The position numbers and the translations under genes are program-made. From assembly GCA_958453935.1 (NCBI GenBank), contig CAUDZT010000074.1, forward strand, positions 1 through 10,276: 10,276 nt of DNA. Direction: 5' to 3'. Numbering within the stretch: position 1 is the stretch's first letter; every line of letters starts with the position of its first letter. Source of the DNA: an uncultured Collinsella sp. (GTDB taxonomy: Bacteria; Actinomycetota; Coriobacteriia; Coriobacteriales; Coriobacteriaceae). The notes beneath the pieces were generated by a model. That model was not told where the DNA came from. It saw only the letters and a program-made list of their open reading frames with translations, and searched no databases. This document shows, piece after piece, positions 1 to 6,039 of this stretch.

Positions 1-22
1 TACAAACTGCTTCTACAAACGA

Positions 23-2431
23 CTATTTCGTCTTGCCGGTAATGAGCGTCTTAAGACCCAGGCCGATCAGGCCCAGGCCCATGCGCACACGACCGGGGCG
101 ATGGCGCTCGATGGCCTTGGTCTTGCCGGCGGGCTTATCGCGACGGGCGCTCGTCTCGGGTGCGGGCTTAGCTGCCTGCGGCTCGGGCTGAGGTGCAGGT
201 GCGGGCTCGGGCTCAATGACGGTCGCCTGGACCTTCTGAACCTCGGGTGTGGCCGGCTGCGGCTTAGGAGCAGGGGCGGGCTTTGCCTCAATGACGGACT
301 CGGGCGCGGCCTCGGCGTTGCGGTAGGCACGCTCCAGCAGGGCTTCCTGCGAGTTGAAGGGTTTCTCACCCTCTGCGCGCTCCACGGGGACCCAGGTGCC
401 GTCGCTCGTGAGGCTGCGGGCCTTCACGTTGTCGCGCAGCTGCATGCTCATGTACTCGTGCACCAGGGCGCGGCAGGTGGGGTCGAGCACGGGGAAGGCG
501 ATCTCCACGCGGTGCTCGGTGTTGCGTGTCATCATGTCGGCCGAGCTCAGATAGATCATGTCCGAGTCCACGCCAAAGGCGTAAACGCGCGCATGCTCCA
601 AAAAGCGTCCGACGATAGAACGGACATGCACGTTCTCGGTCTTGCCAGGAACGCCCGGCTTGAGGCACGAGATGCCGCGGATGATCATGTCCACGCGGAC
701 TCCTGCGCACGATGCCTCGGCGATCTTGTCGATGACCTCGCGGTCGGTGAGCGAGTTGAGTTTAAAGAACACGCGGGCGGGCTCGCCGGCGAGGGCGCGC
801 TGGATCTCGCGGTCAAGCCCGCGCATGATGAGCGGTTTCAGTCCGACGGGCGCCACACCCAGGAAGCGGTAATCGCCGCGCAGGTTGCCCAGCGACAGGT
901 TGCGGAAGAACAGGTTGGCGTCCTCGCCGATGCCGGGGTGAGCGGTCATGAGCATAAAGTCGCTGTAGAGTTTGGCCGTCTTCTCGTTAAAGTTGCCGGT
1001 GCCCAGCAGCGTCAGGCGCGTTAGCGCCATGCCCTCGCGATAGGTGAGCTGGCAGATCTTGGAGTGGCACTTAAAGCCCTCGGAGCCGTAGATGACGGTG
1101 CAGCCGGCCTCTTCCAGGCGCTCGGCCCACTCGATGTTGTTCTGCTCGTCAAAGCGCGCGCGGAGCTCCATGAGCACCGTGACCTCTTTGCCGTTCTCGG
1201 CGGCATCGATCAGTGACTCGCACAGGCGGCTCTGCTTGGCCACGCGGTAGAGCGTGATGCGCAGTGAGATGCACTCGGGGTCGTAGGCGGCCTCGTGCAC
1301 CAGATCCAGGAAGGGGTTCATGGCCTCATAGGGATAAAAGAGCAGCTTGTCGTGCTGAAGTACCTGCTCGCGGATGGAGCGGGTCATATCGATGGTGGGG
1401 TTGGGCTGCGGCTTAAACGGTGTAAAGAGCAGCTCGTTGCGCAGGTGCTCGGGAATCTTGCCCTCAATGCCGAAGACATAGCCCAGGTTGAGCGGGATAT
1501 CGCAGGTAAAGACCGAGCGACGCGAGAGCTCGAGCGCCTTGCGGATAGTCTTGAGCGTTGCTTTTTCGAGTGAGCCCGAGACGGCGAGCACTACCGGCTG
1601 CAGGCGCAGGCGCTTCTTGAGGATGCGCTTCATATGCTGGCGGTAGTCCTCTTCCTCCTCGACGCCCTCGCCGTCCGGATCGATGTCGGCGTTGCGGGTG
1701 ACGCGGATGAGCGCGCGGTCGAGCGGCTTATAGGAGCCAAAGCAGCTGTCCAGGCAGGCGAGGATGACGTCCTCGAGCAGAATGTAGGAGTAGGTGCCGG
1801 TGGGCGAGGGGATCTCGACCACGCGGTTCATCGAGGCGGGAATCTCGATCAGGCCCAGCAGACTTTCCTCGTCGGTGACGCCGTCCAGGCCGCAGGCCAG
1901 GTAGAGCGCGCCGTTGCGCAGGTTGGGGAAGGGGTGGCGCGGGTCGATGACTAACGGCGAGATGACCGGCGATACGTAGGCCTGGAAGTAGCGGGTTACA
2001 AAGGTATGTTCCTCGGGCGTAAGCGAATCGACACGCGCGCGGTGAACGCCCAGGGTATCGAGCTTGCCCTCGATACTCTTGAAGATGGACTCCCAGCGGG
2101 TGAGGAGGCCGGGCAGCTCTGCCATGATGGCATCGACTTGCTCGGAGGCGGTCATATTGCTCTTGTTGTCGACGGGCTGTTTTTTGAGTTCTGCCAGGTC
2201 GGACAGGCCGCCCACGCGCACCATAAGGAATTCGTCGAGATTGGACTCGAAGATCGAGACGAACTTAAGGCGCTCGAACAGCGGCACGGATTCATCGAAG
2301 GCCTCGTCGAGCACGCGGTTGTCAAAGCGCAGCCAGCTGAGCTCTCGATTTTGCGTATACGAGAAGTCGCGCGGCGGTTTGCGCAGCTTTGCGGCGGCTT
2401 GCTTTTTTTCGATTTTGCTCGGCATATTCAT
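23..2431 (-). CDS. ppk: Polyphosphate kinase 1 with extended C-terminal tail
   Basis: PPK1 reversibly transfers the ATP gamma-phosphate onto inorganic polyphosphate in the cytoplasm. From the ATG at 2431 the protein has 802 residues; PPK1 is usually about 690-720. The N-terminal family signature NRELSWLRF lies at residues 28-36. The phospholipase-D-like core carries KCHSK, whose His456 corresponds to the autophosphorylated histidine, then GTGNFNEKTAKLYSDF from 477, and RSIVGRFLEHARVY with His613, the second conserved histidine. The core ends near residue 685. Beyond it is a Pro/Ala/Glu/Gln-rich linker (about 705-765), then a basic stretch and a Gly/Leu-rich end (GLGLIGLGLKTLITG). Start choice: a GTG at 2470 would add 13 residues but crosses a hairpin and has no clear ribosome site; ATGs at 2431 and 2425 follow a weak GGA. 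The family call is very secure and the start is moderate. It is divergent from the arginine genes, so probably a separate transcript. Confidence 0.95.
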   Translation of the reverse strand: MNMPSKIEKKQAAAKLRKPPRDFSYTQNRELSWLRFDNRVLDEAFDESVPLFERLKFVSIFESNLDEFLMVRVGGLSDLAELKKQPVDNKSNMTASEQVDAIMAELPGLLTRWESIFKSIEGKLDTLGVHRARVDSLTPEEHTFVTRYFQAYVSPVISPLVIDPRHPFPNLRNGALYLACGLDGVTDEESLLGLIEIPASMNRVVEIPSPTGTYSYILLEDVILACLDSCFGSYKPLDRALIRVTRNADIDPDGEGVEEEEDYRQHMKRILKKRLRLQPVVLAVSGSLEKATLKTIRKALELSRRSVFTCDIPLNLGYVFGIEGKIPEHLRNELLFTPFKPQPNPTIDMTRSIREQVLQHDKLLFYPYEAMNPFLDLVHEAAYDPECISLRITLYRVAKQSRLCESLIDAAENGKEVTVLMELRARFDEQNNIEWAERLEEAGCTVIYGSEGFKCHSKICQLTYREGMALTRLTLLGTGNFNEKTAKLYSDFMLMTAHPGIGEDANLFFRNLSLGNLRGDYRFLGVAPVGLKPLIMRGLDREIQRALAGEPARVFFKLNSLTDREVIDKIAEASCAGVRVDMIIRGISCLKPGVPGKTENVHVRSIVGRFLEHARVYAFGVDSDMIYLSSADMMTRNTEHRVEIAFPVLDPTCRALVHEYMSMQLRDNVKARSLTSDGTWVPVERAEGEKPFNSQEALLERAYRNAEAAPESVIEAKPAPAPKPQPATPEVQKVQATVIEPEPAPAPQPEPQAAKPAPETSARRDKPAGKTKAIERHRPGRVRMGLGLIGLGLKTLITGKTK

Positions 2432-2442
2432 CTGTCCGTTCA

Positions 2443-2457
2443 GTCCCCGCAGGGGAC
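2443..2457 (-). other. Small hairpin just upstream of the ppk start
   Basis: A 6-bp perfect stem (GTCCCC/GGGGAC, 3-nt loop) lies 12 bases upstream of the preferred ppk ATG. It would sit in the ppk 5' leader if translation starts at 2431 or 2425, and inside the reading frame if the GTG at 2470 is used. It could limit ribosome access; no function is shown. Confidence 0.35.
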
Positions 2458-2470
2458 GGTAGCCTAACAC

Positions 2471-2835
2471 TATTCTCTATTGTCTCAATTTAGTCGGCCT
2501 ATGGCACGGACGTATCGCGTGAACGGTATCTTTACCTACTTCTTACGCTGACAAGCCATAGAGCTGACGCCCTTCGCGTTGTGAAAAACGGTCTATATCC
2601 TCACTCAACTGGTGAGTATGTGTGAATAAGAATGATAGGTAGCTGAATATCATCGAATACAGACAGAAACACGAACAAGCGTCATTTATATACATAAAAC
2701 CGTTTTAGATATGCAATTCTTAATCGAAAGATTGGATTTGTAATTGCGAATGATTTTTAAGAAAAAAGAGCATTTACCTTAGAAAAGCTACTTTAGAACG
2801 CCGAAGTGCATTATGGGAGAATCATATTCGATATA
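2471..2835. other. AT-rich intergenic region between ppk and the arcA1 promoter
   Basis: No convincing gene is present; reading frames here are short and lack ribosome sites. The base composition is clearly more AT-rich than the flanking genes. It contains isolated copies of the hexamer seen at the arcA promoters or variants of it: GAACGG at 2521-2526, AAACGG at 2586-2591 and CCGTTT at 2700-2705. It also has two short blocks shared with the arcA2 upstream region at nearly the same distance from the -10 box: ATATGCAATT at 2709-2718 and GCATTTA at 2770-2776. The ppk promoter should also lie at the left end but I see no clear -35/-10 pair. Confidence 0.6.
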
Positions 2836-2901
2836 CCGTTCATCGAACTTTGTTGACCGTTCGGGGGCGAGGTGGAATTGCGGTTGGAATTTGGATATAA
2901 C
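2836..2901 (+). promoter_or_regulatory. arcA1 promoter with paired CCGTTC direct repeats
   Basis: Two CCGTTC repeats start at 2836 and 2857, exactly 21 bp (two DNA turns) apart. The second is followed by GGGGGC and AGGTGGAA, then a -10 box TATAAC at 2896-2901. The hexamer 17 bp upstream of the -10 (TGGAAT, 2873-2878) is a poor -35, which suits a promoter needing an activator. The same repeats with identical spacing to the -10 box occur before arcA2. I infer a dimeric activator site just upstream of RNA polymerase; the regulator is unknown and not encoded in the window. Confidence 0.65.
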
Positions 2902-2917
2902 TAGAGCTGTCAGCAAG

Positions 2918-2966
2918 CAGCACCCGTTACGGAAGGGTGCTGAGAGATTCGGCCGAAAGGCCCGAA
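2918..2966 (+). ncRNA. Structured 5' leader of arcA1 (two hairpins)
   Basis: Transcription from the -10 box would start near 2908, giving a leader of about 75 nt. Hairpin 1 pairs 2918-2925 with 2935-2942 (8 bp), loop GTTACGGAA. Hairpin 2 pairs 2948-2954 with 2959-2966, with a GAAA loop and one bulged C at 2963. The ribosome site (AGGAGG, 2975-2980) follows closely. The arcA2 leader keeps the same two hairpins with different stem sequences, the ACGGA in loop 1 and the bulged C in stem 2. This is a candidate cis-regulatory RNA or a 5' mRNA stabiliser. I do not recognise a named riboswitch class. Confidence 0.5.
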
Positions 2967-4225
2967 AGAAAGGTAGGAGGCCATGACGAAAGGTCTGCAC
3001 GTGCCTTCCGAGATCGGCAAGCTCAGGAAGGTCTGCCTGCACCGTCCCGGCGACGAGCTCCTCAACCTGCCGCCCGACGAGCTCGAGCGACTCCTGTTCG
3101 ACGACGTCCCGTTCCTGGAGGTCGCGCAGCAGGAGCACGACACCTTCGCCCAGATCCTTAAGGACCAGGGCGTGGAGGTGCTCTACCTCGAGAACCTCGT
3201 CGCAGAGGTGTTCGACCAGGTCCCCGGCGCCCGCGCCGAGTTCACCGACCAGTACATCGCCGAGGCAGGCATCCGCGGCCAGCAGATGCCGCAGATCGTC
3301 CGCGAGAAGCTGGACTCCATCGAGGACAACCTCGAGTTCGTCAAGAAGACCATGGCCGGCATGACCAAGGCCGAGATCGACATGCCCCTCACGGCGTCCA
3401 CGACCCTCGACTCCCTGGTCAACTCCGAGTCCGAGTCCGACCTGATCATCGACCCGATGCCCAACCTCTACTTCACCCGCGACCCGTTCGCGGTCGTCGG
3501 CGAGGGCGTCAACCTCAACCGCATGTACTCGGTCACCCGCAACCGCGAGACCCTGTACGGCAAGTACGTCTTCAAGTACCACCCCGACTACAAGGACGTC
3601 TCCCTGTATTTCCGCCGCGACTGCCAGTTCCACACCGAGGGCGGCGACGTGCTGAACATCAACGAGAAGACCCTCGCCGTCGGCATCTCCCAGCGCACCC
3701 AGGCCGCCGCGATCGACGTCATGGCCCAGAACATCTTCTGGAACTCCGACTCCAAGGTCGAGCGCATCCTGGCCTTCGACATCCCGGTCTCCCGCGCCTT
3801 CATGCACCTCGACACGGTCTTCACTCAGATCGACGTCGATAAGTTCACGATCCACCCCGCCATCATGGGCACCCTGCGCGTCTACGAGCTGACCGCCGGC
3901 AAGAACCCGGGCGACGTGAACATCCGCCTGATCGAGGACACCCTCGAGCACGTCCTGGAGGACGCCACCGGCGTTGACCAGGTCAAGCTGATCCCCTGCG
4001 GCGGCGGCGACCCGATCGCGGCCTCCCGCGAGCAGTGGAACGACGGCTCCAACACCCTGTGCGTCGAGCCCGGCAAGATCTGCGTCTACGCCCGCAACAC
4101 CGTCACCAACGACGTGCTGTACAAGGAGGGCCTGGACCTTCTCGTCGTGCCCTCCGCCGAGCTCTCCCGCGGCCGTGGCGGCCCGCGCTGCATGAGCATG
4201 CCCTTCTGGCGCGAGGACCTCTAAG
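2959..4225 (+). repeat. Long direct repeat, copy 1 (arcA1 unit)
   Basis: By direct reading this segment is identical to 6033-7299 (about 1267 bp, offset 3074). The identity begins inside the second leader hairpin, 24 bases before the arcA start, and stops one base after the stop codon. No inverted repeats, transposase or target duplications mark its ends, so it is a gene duplicate and not a mobile element. Confidence 0.9.
2983..4224 (+). CDS. arcA: Arginine deiminase, copy 1
   Basis: Hydrolyses L-arginine to L-citrulline and ammonia, the first step of the cytoplasmic ADI pathway, which yields ATP and raises pH. The 413-residue length matches the family (about 410). Visible catalytic residues are Asp167 in FTRDPF, Glu219 in HTEGGD, His275 and Asp277 in MHLDTVFTQID, and the nucleophile Cys403 in GRGGPRC near the C-terminus. 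The start ATG has an excellent ribosome site (AGGAGG, 2 bases spacing, within a longer purine run). Codon use is strongly biased to C-ending codons, as expected of a highly expressed gene. It has its own promoter and is followed by a terminator, so it can be made as a single-gene transcript. Protein and DNA are identical to the copy at 6057-7298. Confidence 0.97.
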   Translation: MTKGLHVPSEIGKLRKVCLHRPGDELLNLPPDELERLLFDDVPFLEVAQQEHDTFAQILKDQGVEVLYLENLVAEVFDQVPGARAEFTDQYIAEAGIRGQQMPQIVREKLDSIEDNLEFVKKTMAGMTKAEIDMPLTASTTLDSLVNSESESDLIIDPMPNLYFTRDPFAVVGEGVNLNRMYSVTRNRETLYGKYVFKYHPDYKDVSLYFRRDCQFHTEGGDVLNINEKTLAVGISQRTQAAAIDVMAQNIFWNSDSKVERILAFDIPVSRAFMHLDTVFTQIDVDKFTIHPAIMGTLRVYELTAGKNPGDVNIRLIEDTLEHVLEDATGVDQVKLIPCGGGDPIAASREQWNDGSNTLCVEPGKICVYARNTVTNDVLYKEGLDLLVVPSAELSRGRGGPRCMSMPFWREDL

Positions 4226-4232
4226 GTTTTCA

Positions 4233-4279
4233 AAGACCCGTACAGGTCTTACTACAAACATCTAGCTGCCATTAGATGT
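4233..4279 (+). other. Two small hairpins after arcA1
   Basis: The first pairs AAGACC (4233-4238) with GGTCTT (4245-4250). The second pairs ACATCTA (4258-4264) with TAGATGT (4273-4279). Neither has a U tract. They stand before the strong terminator hairpin and may protect the 3' end of the arcA1 mRNA. They are absent after arcA2. Confidence 0.45.
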
Positions 4280-4287
4280 CTCCCATT

Positions 4288-4326
4288 GGGGCGGTGCGGA
4301 TCTTTCGCACCGCCCCATTCATGTTT
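4288..4326 (+). terminator. Probable intrinsic terminator after arcA1
   Basis: A perfect 11-bp GC-rich stem (4288-4298 with 4306-4316, 7-nt loop) is followed by ATTCATGTTT, a T-rich but broken tail. It should end most arcA1 transcripts; the imperfect tail leaves room for read-through into the aminotransferase, which starts 43 bases after the stem and has no clear promoter of its own. Confidence 0.7.
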
Positions 4327-4359
4327 AATGACGCTAAATGAAGATCAGATAAGGTGGCC

Positions 4360-5484
4360 ATGGATATCAAGACAATCGGTGTTGAGGAATGGCTCAACGT
4401 TTTGGAGAAGAGTGCTACCTGGGATATCGCTCAGTCGACGATCTCGTCGCTGACCATGGGCGAGCTTCGCGCACTGGACGAGCAGGACGGCGCCACGTTC
4501 TACGAGCGCCTGGATCGCGAGAAGATGAACTACGGCTGGATCGAGGGATCGCCGGAATTTAAGGCCGAGGTCGCCAAGCTGTATCGTCGCGATGTCAATC
4601 CCGATCACATTCTGCAGACCAATGGCTGCACGGGCGCCAACCTCAACGCCATCATGGCCGTTGTGGAGCCCGGCGATCACGTGATTGCCGAGTGGCCTAC
4701 CTATGCGCCGCTCTACGAGATTCCGCGTACGCTCGGTGCCGAGGTCGAGTATTGGGAGCTCCGCGAGGAGCTCGGCTGGAAGCCCGATATCGATGAGCTC
4801 AAGCGCTTGGTGCGCCCCAACACCAAGCTCATCTGCATCAATAACGCATCGAACCCCATCGGTACGGTGCTCGATGCCGATACGCTCGGCCAGATTGCCG
4901 AGATCGCCCGTTCGGTGGGCGCCTATGTGCTGTGCGACGAGGTGTATCTGCCGCTCGAGAACACCGAGTCCTTTATATCGATGGCCGACGTGTACGAGAA
5001 GGCCATTGTCACCAACTCGGTGTCCAAGACCTATTCGACGCCTGCGGCTCGCGTGGGCTGGGTCGTGGCCGACGAAGAGGTCTCCAACCGCATCCGCACC
5101 TATCGTGACTACACCATGATCTGCGGCGGCGTGTTCAACGACGCCCTGGCGACCTACGTGCTCGAGCACAAGGATAAGATCCTTGAGCGCAACCGTAAGA
5201 TCGTGTTTGGCAACCGTGATATCGCTCAGGCATGGATCGATACGCAGAGCCGCGTCTCTTGGACGGCGCCGCAGGGCGTATCCACCTCGTTTATCCAGCT
5301 GGATATTCCGGAGGACGATGAGGAGTTCTGCAAGCGCCTGTTGGCCGAGAGGGGAGTGCTGCTGGTTCCCGGCAGCCGCTTTGAGCTTCCCTGCGGCGCG
5401 CGTCTGGGCTACTGCGCGAGCGAAGACGTTCTTCGCGAGGGCCTGAGGCTTCTGGGCGAGGCGCTGGCGGAGTTTGATCGCTAG
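4360..5484 (+). CDS. PLP-dependent class I/II aminotransferase
   Basis: A fold-type I pyridoxal-phosphate enzyme of 374 residues that would transfer an amino group between an amino acid and a 2-oxo acid in the cytoplasm. Visible motifs (ATG numbering): NNASNPIG with Asn165-Pro166; CDEVY with Asp193, which contacts the PLP ring nitrogen; SVSKTYS with Lys223 forming the Schiff base; AARVGW with Arg231 for PLP phosphate; and Arg348 in ARLGYC, which should bind the substrate carboxylate. An in-frame GTG at 4354 is possible, but AAGGTGG places the ribosome site best for the ATG at 4360. The substrate cannot be read from sequence; arginine, citrulline or ornithine are attractive because it lies between two arcA genes, and the family also includes capreomycidine-synthase-like enzymes, but this is inference. 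Codon use is less biased than in arcA, suggesting lower expression. Confidence 0.9.
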   Translation: MDIKTIGVEEWLNVLEKSATWDIAQSTISSLTMGELRALDEQDGATFYERLDREKMNYGWIEGSPEFKAEVAKLYRRDVNPDHILQTNGCTGANLNAIMAVVEPGDHVIAEWPTYAPLYEIPRTLGAEVEYWELREELGWKPDIDELKRLVRPNTKLICINNASNPIGTVLDADTLGQIAEIARSVGAYVLCDEVYLPLENTESFISMADVYEKAIVTNSVSKTYSTPAARVGWVVADEEVSNRIRTYRDYTMICGGVFNDALATYVLEHKDKILERNRKIVFGNRDIAQAWIDTQSRVSWTAPQGVSTSFIQLDIPEDDEEFCKRLLAERGVLLVPGSRFELPCGARLGYCASEDVLREGLRLLGEALAEFDR

Positions 5485-5532
5485 GATTCCGACGGCTCTC
5501 AAAGCCACTCAAATCTGTCTACGATTATCGAT

Positions 5533-5571
5533 AACAGACCCGTTTCCCATGAGGGGAGCGGGTCTGTTTTT
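5533..5571 (+). terminator. Intrinsic terminator after the aminotransferase
   Basis: An 8-bp core stem CAGACCCG/CGGGTCTG (5535-5542 with 5559-5566) extends inward through six further pairs, two of them G-T, to an ATGA loop, and outward by two A-T pairs. It is followed directly by TTTTT at 5567-5571. This is a textbook intrinsic terminator and separates the aminotransferase from arcA2. Confidence 0.88.
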
Positions 5572-5908
5572 CTATACCGAGAAGTCAAGTTGTTACAAAT
5601 GAGGCCGTAAGGCGAGCCGGTGTTCGTTGGGCCTTATACTGAACTTCCGGTGAACGGTACCAAGCGTCTGGTAAACGGTAATATGCATACCAGAAATGAA
5701 TAGGACAAACTTTTTTCTGAATAAAAATGAAAATGGTTGAGACGCGGTATGAATCGCTAATTCTATTCATAGCTTTATTAGAAATATGCAATTTGAGGGT
5801 GGTTCAATAAAGTTAAGTTCCATTTGCTATTTGGTTTGAAAAAGCATTTAAGCACGTAAATAAACTTTATTAAATCAAAGTGTGCCATGCGTGAAGTATA
5901 TGTGTATG
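5572..5908. other. AT-rich intergenic region before the arcA2 promoter
   Basis: No convincing gene is seen. It holds a pair of promoter-type hexamers on the minus strand (5652-5678, listed separately), the blocks ATATGCAATT (5784-5793) and GCATTTA (5844-5850) shared with the arcA1 upstream region, and an inverted repeat AATAAAGTT (5806-5814) / AACTTTATT (5863-5871) separated by 48 bp. The composition and layout match the region before arcA1, suggesting the two are old diverged copies. Confidence 0.55.
5652..5678 (-). promoter_or_regulatory. Third paired CCGTTY repeat, minus strand
   Basis: Read on the minus strand, CCGTTT and CCGTTC start exactly 21 bp apart, the same period as at both arcA promoters. 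A TATAAG box lies at 5628-5633, 19 bases past the start of the second hexamer on that strand. No gene follows on the minus strand, so this could be an upstream auxiliary site for arcA2 or a promoter for an antisense transcript. The hexamer is short, so chance is possible. Confidence 0.4.
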
Positions 5909-5974
5909 CCGTTCACCCCCTATAAAAAACCGTTCGGGGGCAAGGTGGAAGTATGGGCTGATTTTGGATATAAA
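5909..5974 (+). promoter_or_regulatory. arcA2 promoter with paired CCGTTC direct repeats
   Basis: CCGTTC repeats start at 5909 and 5930, again 21 bp apart, followed by GGGGGC and AGGTGGAA and a -10 box TATAAA at 5969-5974. The distances from the repeats to the -10 box (60 and 39 bp) are the same as for arcA1. The DNA between the repeats (CCCCCTATAAAAAA here) and the spacer near the -10 have diverged from arcA1, which makes the retained elements stand out. It should drive arcA2 and arcB. Confidence 0.65.
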
Positions 5975-5991
5975 TATGTCGTCAGCAATAA

Positions 5992-6039
5992 CGCCTCACA
6001 CGGAGGGGCGCTAACGAATCGGCCCTGACAAGGGCCCGA
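5992..6039 (+). ncRNA. Structured 5' leader of arcA2 (two hairpins)
   Basis: Hairpin 1 pairs CGCCTC (5992-5997) with GGGGCG (6005-6010) around the loop ACACGGA. Hairpin 2 pairs 6019-6025 with 6032-6039, with loop TGACAA and a bulged C at 6037. The arcA1 leader has the same layout with different paired bases. Shared features are the ACGGA loop sequence, the bulged C and the distance to the AGGAGG ribosome site. This is consistent with a selected RNA structure. Confidence 0.5.

Noticed and set aside
101..1024. Plus-strand open frame opposite the 3' part of ppk
   Set aside because: Gly/Leu/Arg-rich shadow frame without motifs; the minus strand encodes an unmistakable PPK1.
2935..2946. TPP riboswitch likeness (GGGTGCTGAGAG) in the arcA1 leader
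   Set aside because: The other conserved TPP elements are absent and the arcA2 leader lacks CTGAGA, so the match is chance.
2918..2966. Guanidine-II (mini-ykkC) riboswitch before arcA1
   Set aside because: Loop 1 contains ACGG, as that class does, but the second hairpin has a GAAA (or TGACAA in arcA2) loop where the class needs a second ACGR loop, and in arcA2 loop 1 cannot close to a tetraloop.
4345..5508. Minus-strand open frame opposite the whole aminotransferase
   Set aside because: The plus-strand frame has all PLP-enzyme motifs, and the minus frame has none and runs through the gene ends.
5585..5791. Small minus-strand frame of 68 codons before arcA2
   Set aside because: No good ribosome site, no family likeness, and it overlaps the minus-strand CCGTTY pair and its TATAAG box, so a regulatory role for this DNA is more plausible.
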